A DNA stretch of 33,877 bases from Bryobacterales bacterium (lineage in GTDB: Bacteria; Acidobacteriota; Terriglobia; Bryobacterales; Bryobacteraceae): NCBI GenBank assembly GCA_003170915.1, contig PMYB01000069.1, forward strand, positions 1-33,877. Direction: 5' to 3'. The notes below the pieces were generated by a model, which searched no databases, was not told the DNA's origin, and worked only from the letters and a program-made list of their open reading frames with translations. Shown here piece by piece: positions 7,864 through 15,868 of the stretch; position 1 is the first letter of the stretch, and the number at the start of each line of letters is the position of its first letter. Made by a program: the position numbers and the translations under genes.

Positions 7864-8005
7864 GTGGTCCCTCAATGCACGCCGGATACCGTTTCTAACA
7901 CATTGAAGGGAAAAGAGATATCTTGTGGGCCGTTGTGACTTCGGTTCACAGGTGTGGAATGGAAAAGAAGCTCTTTCCGCGATGCCGGGGCGGCCGCGGT
8001 GCGGC

Positions 8006-8413
8006 TTACAGAACCTTTGCCAACTCGTTCGCAAAAGCGCTGCGGGGCGATTGTTCTCTCTGTCGGCCGCCGCGCTTCCTGCGTTCCGGAGGACGCTGCT
8101 GCTGTGCGGCGCGAACGGCGTTGGGCGCCACGGCTGGCTGCGGCCCGCGTGCGTCCTTCCCTTTCGGGGGCTGCGCCGCGTTGGCCCGCAACAGCCGGTC
8201 TTCCAAAGGCGCGCGATCGAAGCGGCGAATGATGGACTGCATCTCGTCGTTGGTCGGCGCTTCGACAAATGCGAAGCCCTTGGATTCCTGGGTTTCGTGG
8301 TTACGGATCACTTTCACGGCATCCGCCACGAGATCTTCGGCGGTCAGCCATTGCCTGATGTCATCGGCGGTGACCCATGTCGGAAGATTGCCAAGAAATA
8401 CGGTAAAGCTCAT
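8006..8413 (-). CDS. RRM-domain RNA-binding protein
   Basis: A 135-residue protein with one RNA recognition motif at about 2-78. RNP2 is VFLGNLP (5-11) and RNP1 is KGFAFVEA (45-52). The remaining 55 residues are rich in Pro, Gln, Arg and Lys and are probably disordered and basic. Bacterial single-RRM proteins of this kind bind single-stranded RNA and in some phyla are cold- or stress-related; no specific target can be read here. It stands alone, 142 bp upstream of the Omp85-like gene in the same direction. GGAG is present but 16 bases before the ATG, farther than usual. Confidence 0.9.
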   Translation of the reverse strand: MSFTVFLGNLPTWVTADDIRQWLTAEDLVADAVKVIRNHETQESKGFAFVEAPTNDEMQSIIRRFDRAPLEDRLLRANAAQPPKGKDARGPQPAVAPNAVRAAQQQRPPERRKRGGRQREQSPRSAFANELAKVL

Positions 8414-8518
8414 TCAGTTGATTATTTTTCTCCGTTGGTTGGATTGGCGGTACTTCAAGGGGAGGATTCCGATCTGCCAACTAGATGGTATCAGGTGCCG
8501 GACCCGATTGCAAACGGG

Positions 8519-8626
8519 CTATTTGGGTGCATTCACGTGTGGATGCGTCCAATTGTAGAGAGCCCAAAAGAGCCCGGCCACGAGGCCCAATCCGATGAGT
8601 ATTTCCGGAACATCCGGAGTCCCCAT
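8519..8626 (-). CDS. 35-residue predicted membrane peptide
   Basis: A short frame starting at ATG 8626 with GGGAG about ten bases upstream. The peptide has one hydrophobic helix, ILIGLGLVAGLFWALYNW, preceded by an acidic stretch (MGTPDVPE) and followed by a short polar tail with HPHVNAPK. The frame could begin further upstream at 8740, but that extension is Arg/Gly-rich, has no obvious start signal and would overlap the pump gene. It lies between the efflux pump and the RRM gene, all on the minus strand. No family recognised. It could be a real small membrane protein or chance. Confidence 0.4.
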   Translation of the reverse strand: MGTPDVPEILIGLGLVAGLFWALYNWTHPHVNAPK

Positions 8627-8679
8627 AGGTAATCTCCCAATTCGGATTATAGGCCCCTTTGCCGGAAAATGGAATCCCC

Positions 8680-11600
8680 CTATTCTTCTTCCGCCTTCAC
8701 TTCCGCCTCCGGCAGCACGTCGCGCTCGCCGGCTACCCACACGTACAGCGTCGGCAATAGAAAGATGCCCAGCACCAGCGCCGCCATCAGGCCGCCTACG
8801 ATCACGATGGCGAAGGGCCGCTGCGAATCCGAACCAATGCCGCGCGACATCGCCGCGGGCAGCAACCCCACACTGGCCACCAGCATGGTCATCATGATGG
8901 GGCGCAGCCTTTGCACCGATCCGTTGACGGCAGCGCTCAGGATCGCTTCACCCCGCGCGCGCAACTGGTTGATGTACTCGAGCATGATGACGCCGGTCTG
9001 CACGGCTACCCCGAACAGCGCCAGAAAGCCCACGCCGGAGGAGACGCTGAAGTGCGTATGCGTGATCAATAGCGCCACCAGGCCGCCAATCGGCGCCATC
9101 GCCACGTTGGCGAGAATCAGCATCACCCACTTGAAATCCTGGAACATGGTGTAGAGAATCAGGCAAATCACCAGAATGGTGATCGGCAAAACAATCATGA
9201 GCCGCTTCGACGATCGCTTCTGGCTCTCGTACTCGCCGGCCCAATCGATGTGGTAACCGGTGGGCAGTTTCACCTGCCGGGTCACCTTGCTCATGGCCTC
9301 CTCGACCGTGCTTCCCAGGTCGCGGACGGGCACGCTATACTTGATGGCCACGTAGCGCGAATTGGCTTCCCGATAGATCTCCGATGCGCCATCCAGCACC
9401 TCGACACCGGCAAGCTGCGCGAGCGAAACGCGCTCGCCGGAAGGGCTCACCAGGCGGATGTTTTCAATCGCCTCCCTGGTGCTCCGGTAGGGCGCCTGAT
9501 AACGCACCACCAGGTCGTAGCGTTGCTCGCCTTGGAGCACCTGGGTCACGGCCTTCCCTCCCACGGCGGTCTCGATAGCGTCCTGAACGTCGGCCACGTT
9601 GATTCCATATCGGGCCGCCCGCGCGCGGTCCACCGTGAACTCCAGGTTGGGCTGGCCGATCACGCGGAACAGGCCGAGGTCCGCGATCCCCCGCACCGTG
9701 CGCATGACATTGACGATTTCTTCGCCCTTGGCTTCCAACACCTTCAAGTCGTCGCCGTAAATCTTGATGGCAAGCTGGCCTTTCACTCCACTGACCGCCT
9801 CCTCCATGTTGTCGGCGATGGGCTGTGAGAAATTCCATAACGCGCCGGGAATCTTTTCCAGTTCCCGATCCATGGCCGCGATGAGTTCCTCTTTGTTCTG
9901 CTGGAACACCGGCCGCCACTGCGCCTTGGGTTTGAGATCGACAAAGTATTCCGTGTTGAAAAAGCCGGTGGTGTCGGTTCCATCGTCGGGACGTCCCACC
10001 TGGCTGACCACCTGAGTCACCTCGGGAAACGATGCCAGAATCACTCGCGACTGGTCCATGACGCGCGCGCCTTCGGTGGGCCCGGTGCTCGGCGCCAGCG
10101 TGGCGCGCGCCCAGATGGCGCCTTCGTCGAGGTGCGGAAGGAACTCCGAGCCGATGATGCCGCTGGTGGTGAGATACCACGAGATGGCCACGGCCCCCAC
10201 CGCCACCGCCAGGGTTACCCAACGAAGCCGGATCGCCAGGTGAAGGGCCCGGCGGTATGCCAGTGTCATCCAGACCATCGCCGGGTTGTGCCACTCGCCA
10301 ACGTGCTTGCCGAAAAAGAGGCTGGAAATCACCGGCGCGACGATCATCGAAAACAGCAGAGAGCCCAGCAGCGCGAACGATACCGTCCATGCCATGGGCT
10401 TGAACAGGCGCCCCTCCACGCGTTCGAGCGTGAAGATCGGCAGGTACGCCGTGATGATAATGCCGATCGAGTAGAACACCGGCCTCTGTACCTCGTGCGC
10501 GGCTTCGCGTATCGAGCCCAGCGCCGTTCCCGCCTCCCGCTTGCGGCCCAGATACCGCACGATGTTCTCTACCATCACGACCGCGCCTTCCACCACCATC
10601 CCGAAATCCAGCGCGCCCAGCGACAACAGATTCGCCGGAACGTGGATCAGGCTGAGACAGATGCACGCGAACAACAGTGAGAACGGGATGGTCAGCGCCA
10701 CGATGAGCGCGCCGCGGGCATTCCCCAGAAACATGAAGAGGATCAACGCCACCAGCAGAATGCCCTCGGTCAGGTTGTGGAGCACCGTGTGGGTGGTCAA
10801 ATGAACCAGGTCGCTGCGGTCGAGAAACGGAACGATCTTCACGCCGGCGGGCAGGATGCGTTCATTCAGTTCCTGGACCTTGTCGTGAATGGCATCCAGG
10901 GTCGAATCCGAGTTGGCGCCTTTTCGCAGCAGCACGATGCCTTCGATAACGTCGCCGTTGTCGAGCACCTTGCCATCGGCCCGGTGAATCGCCTTCCCGA
11001 TCTGGCCCAGGCGGATTCTGGCGCCCTGCGCAACCGTCCCGATGTCTTTGATCCTGACCGGCGTCCCGCCTTGCGTCTTGACAACCGTATCCTCGATGTC
11101 GCGAACGCTCTTGACTTGCCCGATGGCGCGAACGTTGATTTGCTGCAGGCCGGCTTCCACAAAGCTGCCGCCGGCGTTCACGTTGTTATTGGCGAGTTGC
11201 TGCTCGACTTGCCCAATGCTCAGCCCATAGGACACCAGCTTGTCCGGCTCGATGCGTACCTGATACTCCTTGGTGATTCCTCCGAAGCTCACCACGTCCA
11301 CGACGTTGGGAACGGACTTGAACTGTTTTTCGAGAACCCAGTCCTCGAGCGACTTCAACTCCATCAGGTCGTATTGAGGATTGGCGCTCTTCAGCGTGTA
11401 CCAATAGATCTGGCCGACCGGGCTGTAATCCGTTCCGATCTGCGGCTGAATGCCGTTCGGAAGCGTTGCCGTGGACATCCGCTCCAGCACTTTCTGCCGG
11501 TTCCAGTCGTTCTCCGACTGGTCGTCGAAAATCAGCATCACGCTGGAGAGCCCGAAAAGCGACGTAGACCGCAGATGGTCCAGGTGCGGAATGCCGTTCA

Positions 11601-11817
11601 TCACGATCTCGATGGGAATGGTGACCTGCTGCTCCACCTCCTCGGCGGCCCGGCCGGGCCATTGCGTGATCACCTGCACGTAGTTATTGGCCACGTCGGG
11701 ATACGCTTCCACGGGCAAATTGTGAAACGAGATAGCGCCCCAGACCAGCAACAGGATGGCCGCCGCCATCACCATCAGGCGGTTATTGAGCGCGTAGTCG
11801 ACCAGGGCGCGGATCAT
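8680..11817 (-). CDS. heavy-metal efflux RND pump (CzcA/CusA family)
   Basis: A 1045-residue inner-membrane proton/metal antiporter of the HME-RND family. It begins IRALVDYALNNRLMV with TM1, then ISFHNLPVEAYPDVA, a canonical CzcA start. TM4 carries GALDFGMVVEGAVVMVEN, giving D404, E410 and E417; the equivalents in Cupriavidus CzcA are D402, D408 and E415, so the middle acidic residue is Glu rather than Asp. The pore-domain segment SGVKGQLAIKIYGDD and the late TM region with FLALFGVAVQTGVIMLEYIN also fit. The substrate could be Co/Zn/Cd, Ni or Cu/Ag; sequence alone does not decide. It starts 3 bp after the adaptor gene. The operon order is channel, adaptor, pump. Confidence 0.95.
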   Translation of the reverse strand: MIRALVDYALNNRLMVMAAAILLLVWGAISFHNLPVEAYPDVANNYVQVITQWPGRAAEEVEQQVTIPIEIVMNGIPHLDHLRSTSLFGLSSVMLIFDDQSENDWNRQKVLERMSTATLPNGIQPQIGTDYSPVGQIYWYTLKSANPQYDLMELKSLEDWVLEKQFKSVPNVVDVVSFGGITKEYQVRIEPDKLVSYGLSIGQVEQQLANNNVNAGGSFVEAGLQQINVRAIGQVKSVRDIEDTVVKTQGGTPVRIKDIGTVAQGARIRLGQIGKAIHRADGKVLDNGDVIEGIVLLRKGANSDSTLDAIHDKVQELNERILPAGVKIVPFLDRSDLVHLTTHTVLHNLTEGILLVALILFMFLGNARGALIVALTIPFSLLFACICLSLIHVPANLLSLGALDFGMVVEGAVVMVENIVRYLGRKREAGTALGSIREAAHEVQRPVFYSIGIIITAYLPIFTLERVEGRLFKPMAWTVSFALLGSLLFSMIVAPVISSLFFGKHVGEWHNPAMVWMTLAYRRALHLAIRLRWVTLAVAVGAVAISWYLTTSGIIGSEFLPHLDEGAIWARATLAPSTGPTEGARVMDQSRVILASFPEVTQVVSQVGRPDDGTDTTGFFNTEYFVDLKPKAQWRPVFQQNKEELIAAMDRELEKIPGALWNFSQPIADNMEEAVSGVKGQLAIKIYGDDLKVLEAKGEEIVNVMRTVRGIADLGLFRVIGQPNLEFTVDRARAARYGINVADVQDAIETAVGGKAVTQVLQGEQRYDLVVRYQAPYRSTREAIENIRLVSPSGERVSLAQLAGVEVLDGASEIYREANSRYVAIKYSVPVRDLGSTVEEAMSKVTRQVKLPTGYHIDWAGEYESQKRSSKRLMIVLPITILVICLILYTMFQDFKWVMLILANVAMAPIGGLVALLITHTHFSVSSGVGFLALFGVAVQTGVIMLEYINQLRARGEAILSAAVNGSVQRLRPIMMTMLVASVGLLPAAMSRGIGSDSQRPFAIVIVGGLMAALVLGIFLLPTLYVWVAGERDVLPEAEVKAEEE

Positions 11818-11820
11818 CGG

Positions 11821-12960
11821 CTACTGCTCCGCCGTGTTCTGTAGAACCAGCGCGTTCGAAACCACGCGGTCCCCCGGCGCGAGGCCCGTCACGATTTCCT
11901 GCATGTTGGGATCGATCGTCTTTCCGCCCGTCACCTCCACGCGCCGAAACGTGTTGCCGCTGGCCGGCACGTAGACCCAGTCGCGGTCGTGCAGGTGCAG
12001 CACGGCGGAAGCCGGAACCAGCGCGCGCGTCTCCTTCTGCGGGCCGTGGAAGGTGGCCGTGACGAACATGCCCAGGCGCATCAGCCCGGGATTGTCCACT
12101 TCGAGCCGGACCTTGGCGGTGCGGATATTCGGGTCGAGCGCCGGACCGATATTGCTGACGCGCGCCTGCAAAACCCTGCCGGGAAAAGCGTTCAGGTGGA
12201 TGTCCGCGTATTCGCCCATACGGACATTCGCCATGTCGTTCTCGTACACATCGCAGACGATCCAGACGCGGGAAAGATCGGCGATGGTGAACAGGTTCGG
12301 TGAATTGTCCAGGGTCTTGACGCCCGCCGCCGCCGTCACGTTCTGCTCGACAATCACCCCCGACACCGGCGCGAAAATGTCGACGGTCGTGGCGGGATGA
12401 TCGACGTCCACTCCCAGCACCTTGAGATGCTCCAGGGCCGTCTCGACATCCACTTTTGCCTTGTCGTCGGTGTCCTGCGCGACCTCCAGGTCTTTGGCGG
12501 CGATGGCTCCCTTGTCGTACAGGAGTTTGGAGCGATCGAGTTGCGCGCGCGCCAGAGTTTCGTCGGCCTGCGCCTTGCGGTACTCGGAAAAGGCGCCCGA
12601 AACGTCCGTGCTGTGCACCCGCAGCAGAAGCTGCCCCTTCGCGACCGTGTCGCCCAGCCGCGCGCGAATGTCCACCACGCGCCCGGAGGCCAGCGAAATC
12701 ACGGGCACATTCCTGGATACGTCGGCGCTGACAACCCCGGTCACGTTCAGTTCGGACGCGGCCACATGCGCGCTCGCCGTGGCCAGCGGAAACTGCTCCG
12801 GATGGTCCACCTTGACCATGTTGGCATCCTGTTCCCGCTCGACTTCGGCCGCGGGCGGCGCCTCGGCCGCCGGGTTCGGCTGCCCCTTCGCTCCACAGCC
12901 GCCCAGGAGAAGACCCAGCGCCAGCGTGAGGCCGGCTTCCATAAGAACGGCGTGTTTCAT
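11821..12960 (-). CDS. RND periplasmic adaptor lipoprotein (CzcB/CusB family)
   Basis: A 379-residue membrane-fusion protein linking the RND pump to the outer-membrane channel. A lipobox LLGGC puts the lipidated Cys at residue 22. The lipoyl/barrel-sandwich half SGRVVDIRARLGDTVAKGQ is followed by a short helical hairpin, then the second lipoyl half IFAPVSGVIVEQNV. A beta-barrel segment with VWIVCDVYENDM and a membrane-proximal domain with the DRVVSNALVLQ ending complete it. Its ATG overlaps the channel gene stop as ATGA and the pump starts 3 bp after its stop, so all three are one transcript. No N-terminal metal-binding Met or His cluster is obvious, which leaves substrate open. Confidence 0.93.
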   Translation of the reverse strand: MKHAVLMEAGLTLALGLLLGGCGAKGQPNPAAEAPPAAEVEREQDANMVKVDHPEQFPLATASAHVAASELNVTGVVSADVSRNVPVISLASGRVVDIRARLGDTVAKGQLLLRVHSTDVSGAFSEYRKAQADETLARAQLDRSKLLYDKGAIAAKDLEVAQDTDDKAKVDVETALEHLKVLGVDVDHPATTVDIFAPVSGVIVEQNVTAAAGVKTLDNSPNLFTIADLSRVWIVCDVYENDMANVRMGEYADIHLNAFPGRVLQARVSNIGPALDPNIRTAKVRLEVDNPGLMRLGMFVTATFHGPQKETRALVPASAVLHLHDRDWVYVPASGNTFRRVEVTGGKTIDPNMQEIVTGLAPGDRVVSNALVLQNTAEQ

Positions 12961-14201
12961 TGGATCGCCTCGCGGCCCACCGCAAGATTCAACTGGCCCG
13001 CGGCGGTCATGTAAGAACCAATCAGGTTCAGGTAATTCAGTTGCACACTGCGGTAGTCGTTCTGGGCATTCAGAAAATCCAGCAGCGACGCTCCGCCATG
13101 CTGGTAGGAATAGGAAATCGTCTCGCGAACCTGGACCGCCAGTTGCAGGTATTTCGCCTTATACGGGCGCAGCAGGTTCAGATTGCCGTTGACCATCGCA
13201 TAGGCCGAATCCACGTCGCTGAACACCTGCGCCTGGGCGGCCTCTCGCAGCCGTTCGTTGCGGCGGATGTCCAGTTCCGTGCGCTGCTTCTCCCCCTGGT
13301 TCTTATCGAAGATGCGCAGCGGGATGGTGACGCTGAAACCGATGTACGCCGGAATGGGAGGATTGCGCCCCATGTCCACGCCGAAGGTCGGATCCGTCGA
13401 CCCGTCGGCCACCACGAGCTTGTGGTCGGTCTGGGCTTTATCGACGGCTTGCGCGGCGGCCTTCAAGTCCGGCCGCGTATCCACAGCGATATTGCGAAAC
13501 TCCTCCAAGGGCAGGATGCGTTCGGGGAATTCGAACGGCCCCGCGACGTCGAATTGCTCGACCGGCGTCCGGTCGTTCATCAGTGTTAAAAGCTGGATCT
13601 TGGCCGTTCGCAGGTTGGTTTCGGCGGTCTGCACATCGGCTTCGAACTGGACGCGCTGCAATTCCAGGCGATCCAGGTCTACCTGCGCGATGTCGCCGGC
13701 CTGGAACCGGTCGCGGCTCACCACCAGCAACCCGTCGTAGTACGCCAGGTTGTCCCTGGTCAGCGTCAGGACCGCCTTGGCTTGCAGGGTTTGTACAAAT
13801 GCGCTCCGCAAGCTGAAAAGAAGAGTTCTCTCGAGGTCGGCTTGTTGCGACACCGCGATGGCGGTGCCCTTTTGGGCGCTCTCCAGCCGCAATTCCCGCT
13901 TGTGCTGCCGCTCGTGCAGGTAGCTGGCCGAGATCAGCGGCAGGGTGTTCGCCAGCGGGCGGTACGGATTGGGCGTGAAGGGGTCGAACTGATCGAGCGT
14001 GGTCGTAAGGTCGGGGTTGGGCCGCAGCCAGGCCGTCGTCTCCTGGGCCTTGGCTTCATCGACGCCGACCTGGCTGGCCCGCAGAGTCGGGTTTCGAGCT
14101 TCGAACTTGTCGCGAATTTCCTGCCACGTGAAAGCCTTCTGCGCGCGGACGCCCTTGGTCAGGCAAACCGCGATCAGAAGCCCGATGGACAGACGCCGCA
14201 T
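12957..14201 (-). CDS. TolC-family outer-membrane channel (CzcC/CusC type)
   Basis: A 414-residue outer-membrane efflux protein with two OEP repeats. A signal peptide MRRLSIGLLIAVCLTKGVRAQ is followed by FTWQEIRDKFEARNPTLRA, a classic CzcC opening. Long heptad-like helices follow (QAKAVLTLTRDNLAYYDGL, AQVDLDRLELQRVQFEADV), and the second repeat ends with SYQHGGASLLDFLNAQNDYRSV. There is no lipobox, unlike CusC. The start is ATG at 14201 because GGAG stands eight bases upstream; the open frame further upstream runs into the palindromic repeat. It is the first gene of the efflux operon and overlaps the adaptor by ATGA. Confidence 0.93.
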   Translation of the reverse strand: MRRLSIGLLIAVCLTKGVRAQKAFTWQEIRDKFEARNPTLRASQVGVDEAKAQETTAWLRPNPDLTTTLDQFDPFTPNPYRPLANTLPLISASYLHERQHKRELRLESAQKGTAIAVSQQADLERTLLFSLRSAFVQTLQAKAVLTLTRDNLAYYDGLLVVSRDRFQAGDIAQVDLDRLELQRVQFEADVQTAETNLRTAKIQLLTLMNDRTPVEQFDVAGPFEFPERILPLEEFRNIAVDTRPDLKAAAQAVDKAQTDHKLVVADGSTDPTFGVDMGRNPPIPAYIGFSVTIPLRIFDKNQGEKQRTELDIRRNERLREAAQAQVFSDVDSAYAMVNGNLNLLRPYKAKYLQLAVQVRETISYSYQHGGASLLDFLNAQNDYRSVQLNYLNLIGSYMTAAGQLNLAVGREAIQ

Positions 14202-14217
14202 GTTATCTCCGCATTGC

Positions 14218-14289
14218 GCAACCGCTCCATAACTGTCGCGGCTCGGAATGAGGTGCCGTACCGAGCCGCGAACGTCAGAGAGCGGTTGC
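14218..14289. repeat. 72-bp nested palindromic repeat
   Basis: Two perfect inverted pairs are nested. The outer pair is GCAACCGCTC (14218-14227) with GAGCGGTTGC (14280-14289). The inner pair is TCGCGGCTCGG (14236-14246) with CCGAGCCGCGA (14261-14271), leaving a 14-base loop. It lies between the divergent efflux operon and two-component system, only 17 bases before the channel start. Read on the minus strand, part of it translates as PLSDVRGSVR, a string I associate with a dispersed repeat of Acidobacteriota and Planctomycetes. If transcribed it would form a long hairpin in the efflux leader. Confidence 0.8.
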
Positions 14290-14372
14290 TTCACTAACAA
14301 TTTTGGCGTCATCCCGGCCCCGCCAAGCGCCTATCTTTCGGCGGAGCGGGACCTATCTTTTGGCCGAAGGCC

Positions 14373-14402
14373 TTGGTTTGGAACAGAGATTGTTCCTACA
14401 AT
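14373..14402 (+). promoter_or_regulatory. promoter with operator-like palindrome, kinase gene
   Basis: TTGGTT (14373-14378) and TACAAT (14397-14402) are separated by 18 bases and resemble a sigma-70 promoter. The spacer holds a perfect inverted repeat GGAACA-N5-TGTTCC (14380-14396), positioned where a bound repressor would block polymerase. The expected start of transcription is near 14409, 14 bases before the ATG. Confidence 0.5.
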
Positions 14403-14422
14403 CGGAACGGGGGCGCAGGCGC

Positions 14423-15868
14423 ATGATGTTCCGTTATCTGCAGGGGTCCACGCCCGTGGTGCTCGCCCGGGCGGGATTCCTCATCGCCATCATCGCCCTC
14501 ATCGACTGGCGCGTCGACCTCAACATTGCCTTCGGCTTCCTCTACCTGTTTCCCATTCTGCTGGTGGGAACGGTCTTGGCGCGCTGGCAGATCCTCCTGG
14601 CGGCTCTTCTTTGCACGTTTCTTTCCGATGTCTTCGACCCGTTCCCCTTTACGCTCGCCGTGGCGCTGCCGCAAGACATTCTGGTGTTCACGTCGCTGGC
14701 GGGCACGGGGCTGTTCGCTTACGAGATCACCAGGAGCCGCCGGCTGGAGATGGAAAACCTGCGCAGGGTCGAAGTGGAAATGACTGCCCGGCGCGAAGCG
14801 GAAGAGCAATTGGAATTCCTCATCGACAGCAGTCCCGCCGCCATCCTCACCACCGGCGCCGACAGCCTGATTCTGCGGGCCAATGCCGCCGCGCACCGTC
14901 TCTTGGGAGCGCCGGACGGGGAATTGGTTGGAAGAAGCATCCGCCGCTACATCCCCGCCCTGGGACGCGTGCCTTTCACCGGGGAGACGCCCCAGGCATT
15001 CCGGACCGAAATGCAGTGCCGCGGCGAGCGGGAAAACGGCGCTGTCTTCCCGGCCAACGTCTTCTTCTCCACCTACAACACGGCGATAGGCCCGAGGCTG
15101 GCCGCTTTGGTGGTGGACGCCTCCGAGGAGTTGCGGGAACGCGAAGAGTCGAGCCTCGAGCAGCTCATGGCCGGATCGCGAATTCTGGTGGGCGCCGTAT
15201 CGCATGAAATCCGCAACGTGTGCGGCGCCATCGCGGTCATCTACGAGAACCTCGTCCGGAGCGGCGTCCTGACCGGGACCAAGGACTTCGAGGCGCTCGG
15301 CTCATTGGTCGAAACGCTCAATAAGATTGCCTCCCTGGAGCTCAAACAGAGCGCCAGCGATTCCGAGATCGGCGGCATTGACCTTCAGGAGACCCTCGAC
15401 GATCTCAAGATCGTTCTCGAGCCGTATTGCCAGGAGGCCGATATTGCCGTGCACTGGGACATCCCTGGGGATCTGCCCGCCGTCTGGGCCGACCGCCACA
15501 GTTTGTTGCAGGTTCTTTTGAATCTCACCAAGAACAGCGAGAGGGCCCTGGAGGGCGCCGGCGTCAAGAGAATCGATATCGTGGTCCGGGAAGGCACGGG
15601 CGTCGTGTCCATCAGAGTTACGGATTCGGGACCGGGCATCGGTTCCGTCGACAAGCTCTTTCAACCCTTCCAGAAGGGGGCCGATTCCACGGGGCTCGGC
15701 CTCTATCTCTCGCGCGCTTTCGTGCGATCCTTTCGGGGTGATCTTCGCCACGATCCGGCGGCGCCAGGATGTTCTTTTGTGATCGACCTGGCGATCGCCG
15801 GTTCCCATGAGACGGATTATGAACGGACAGGCAAACACGGAACGTATCCGGCTGCTGTTGCTCGATGA
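14423..15868 (+). CDS. PAS-containing membrane sensor histidine kinase
   Basis: A 481-residue kinase. Residues 11-100 hold three or four transmembrane helices with short loops and no large periplasmic domain. A coiled linker RRLEMENLRRVEVEMTARRE leads to a PAS domain (about 128-235) and a HisKA-type helix with GAVSHEIRN (H261). The ATPase domain has LLNLTKNSERAL, DSGPGI and STGLGLYLS. ATG 14423 (or 14426) follows a G-rich stretch; an upstream in-frame start at 14303 precedes the promoter and is unlikely. Its last 20 codons overlap the regulator gene. Adjacency to the divergent metal pump suggests a metal or envelope signal, an inference from position only. Confidence 0.88.
   Translation: MMFRYLQGSTPVVLARAGFLIAIIALIDWRVDLNIAFGFLYLFPILLVGTVLARWQILLAALLCTFLSDVFDPFPFTLAVALPQDILVFTSLAGTGLFAYEITRSRRLEMENLRRVEVEMTARREAEEQLEFLIDSSPAAILTTGADSLILRANAAAHRLLGAPDGELVGRSIRRYIPALGRVPFTGETPQAFRTEMQCRGERENGAVFPANVFFSTYNTAIGPRLAALVVDASEELREREESSLEQLMAGSRILVGAVSHEIRNVCGAIAVIYENLVRSGVLTGTKDFEALGSLVETLNKIASLELKQSASDSEIGGIDLQETLDDLKIVLEPYCQEADIAVHWDIPGDLPAVWADRHSLLQVLLNLTKNSERALEGAGVKRIDIVVREGTGVVSIRVTDSGPGIGSVDKLFQPFQKGADSTGLGLYLSRAFVRSFRGDLRHDPAAPGCSFVIDLAIAGSHETDYERTGKHGTYPAAVAR

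Noticed and set aside
7876-7893. Sigma-54-like GG-N10-GC pattern upstream of the Omp85-like gene
   Set aside because: The minus strand reads CGGTATCCGGCGTGCAT, which has the right spacing. However, transcription would start at or after the GAGGG ribosome binding site, which the gene seems to use, and the match to consensus is partial.
8414-8779. Continuation of the Omp85-like or small-peptide frames into larger proteins
   Set aside because: The upstream extensions are Arg/Gly/Pro-rich, lack start signals and overlap better-supported genes on the same or opposite strand.
14380-14396. GGAACA-N5-TGTTCC as a LexA box
   Set aside because: GAAC-N7-GTTC does not match the Gram-positive spacing (GAAC-N4-GTTC) or the alphaproteobacterial direct repeat, and the controlled gene is not a DNA-repair gene. 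Kept only as a generic operator candidate.
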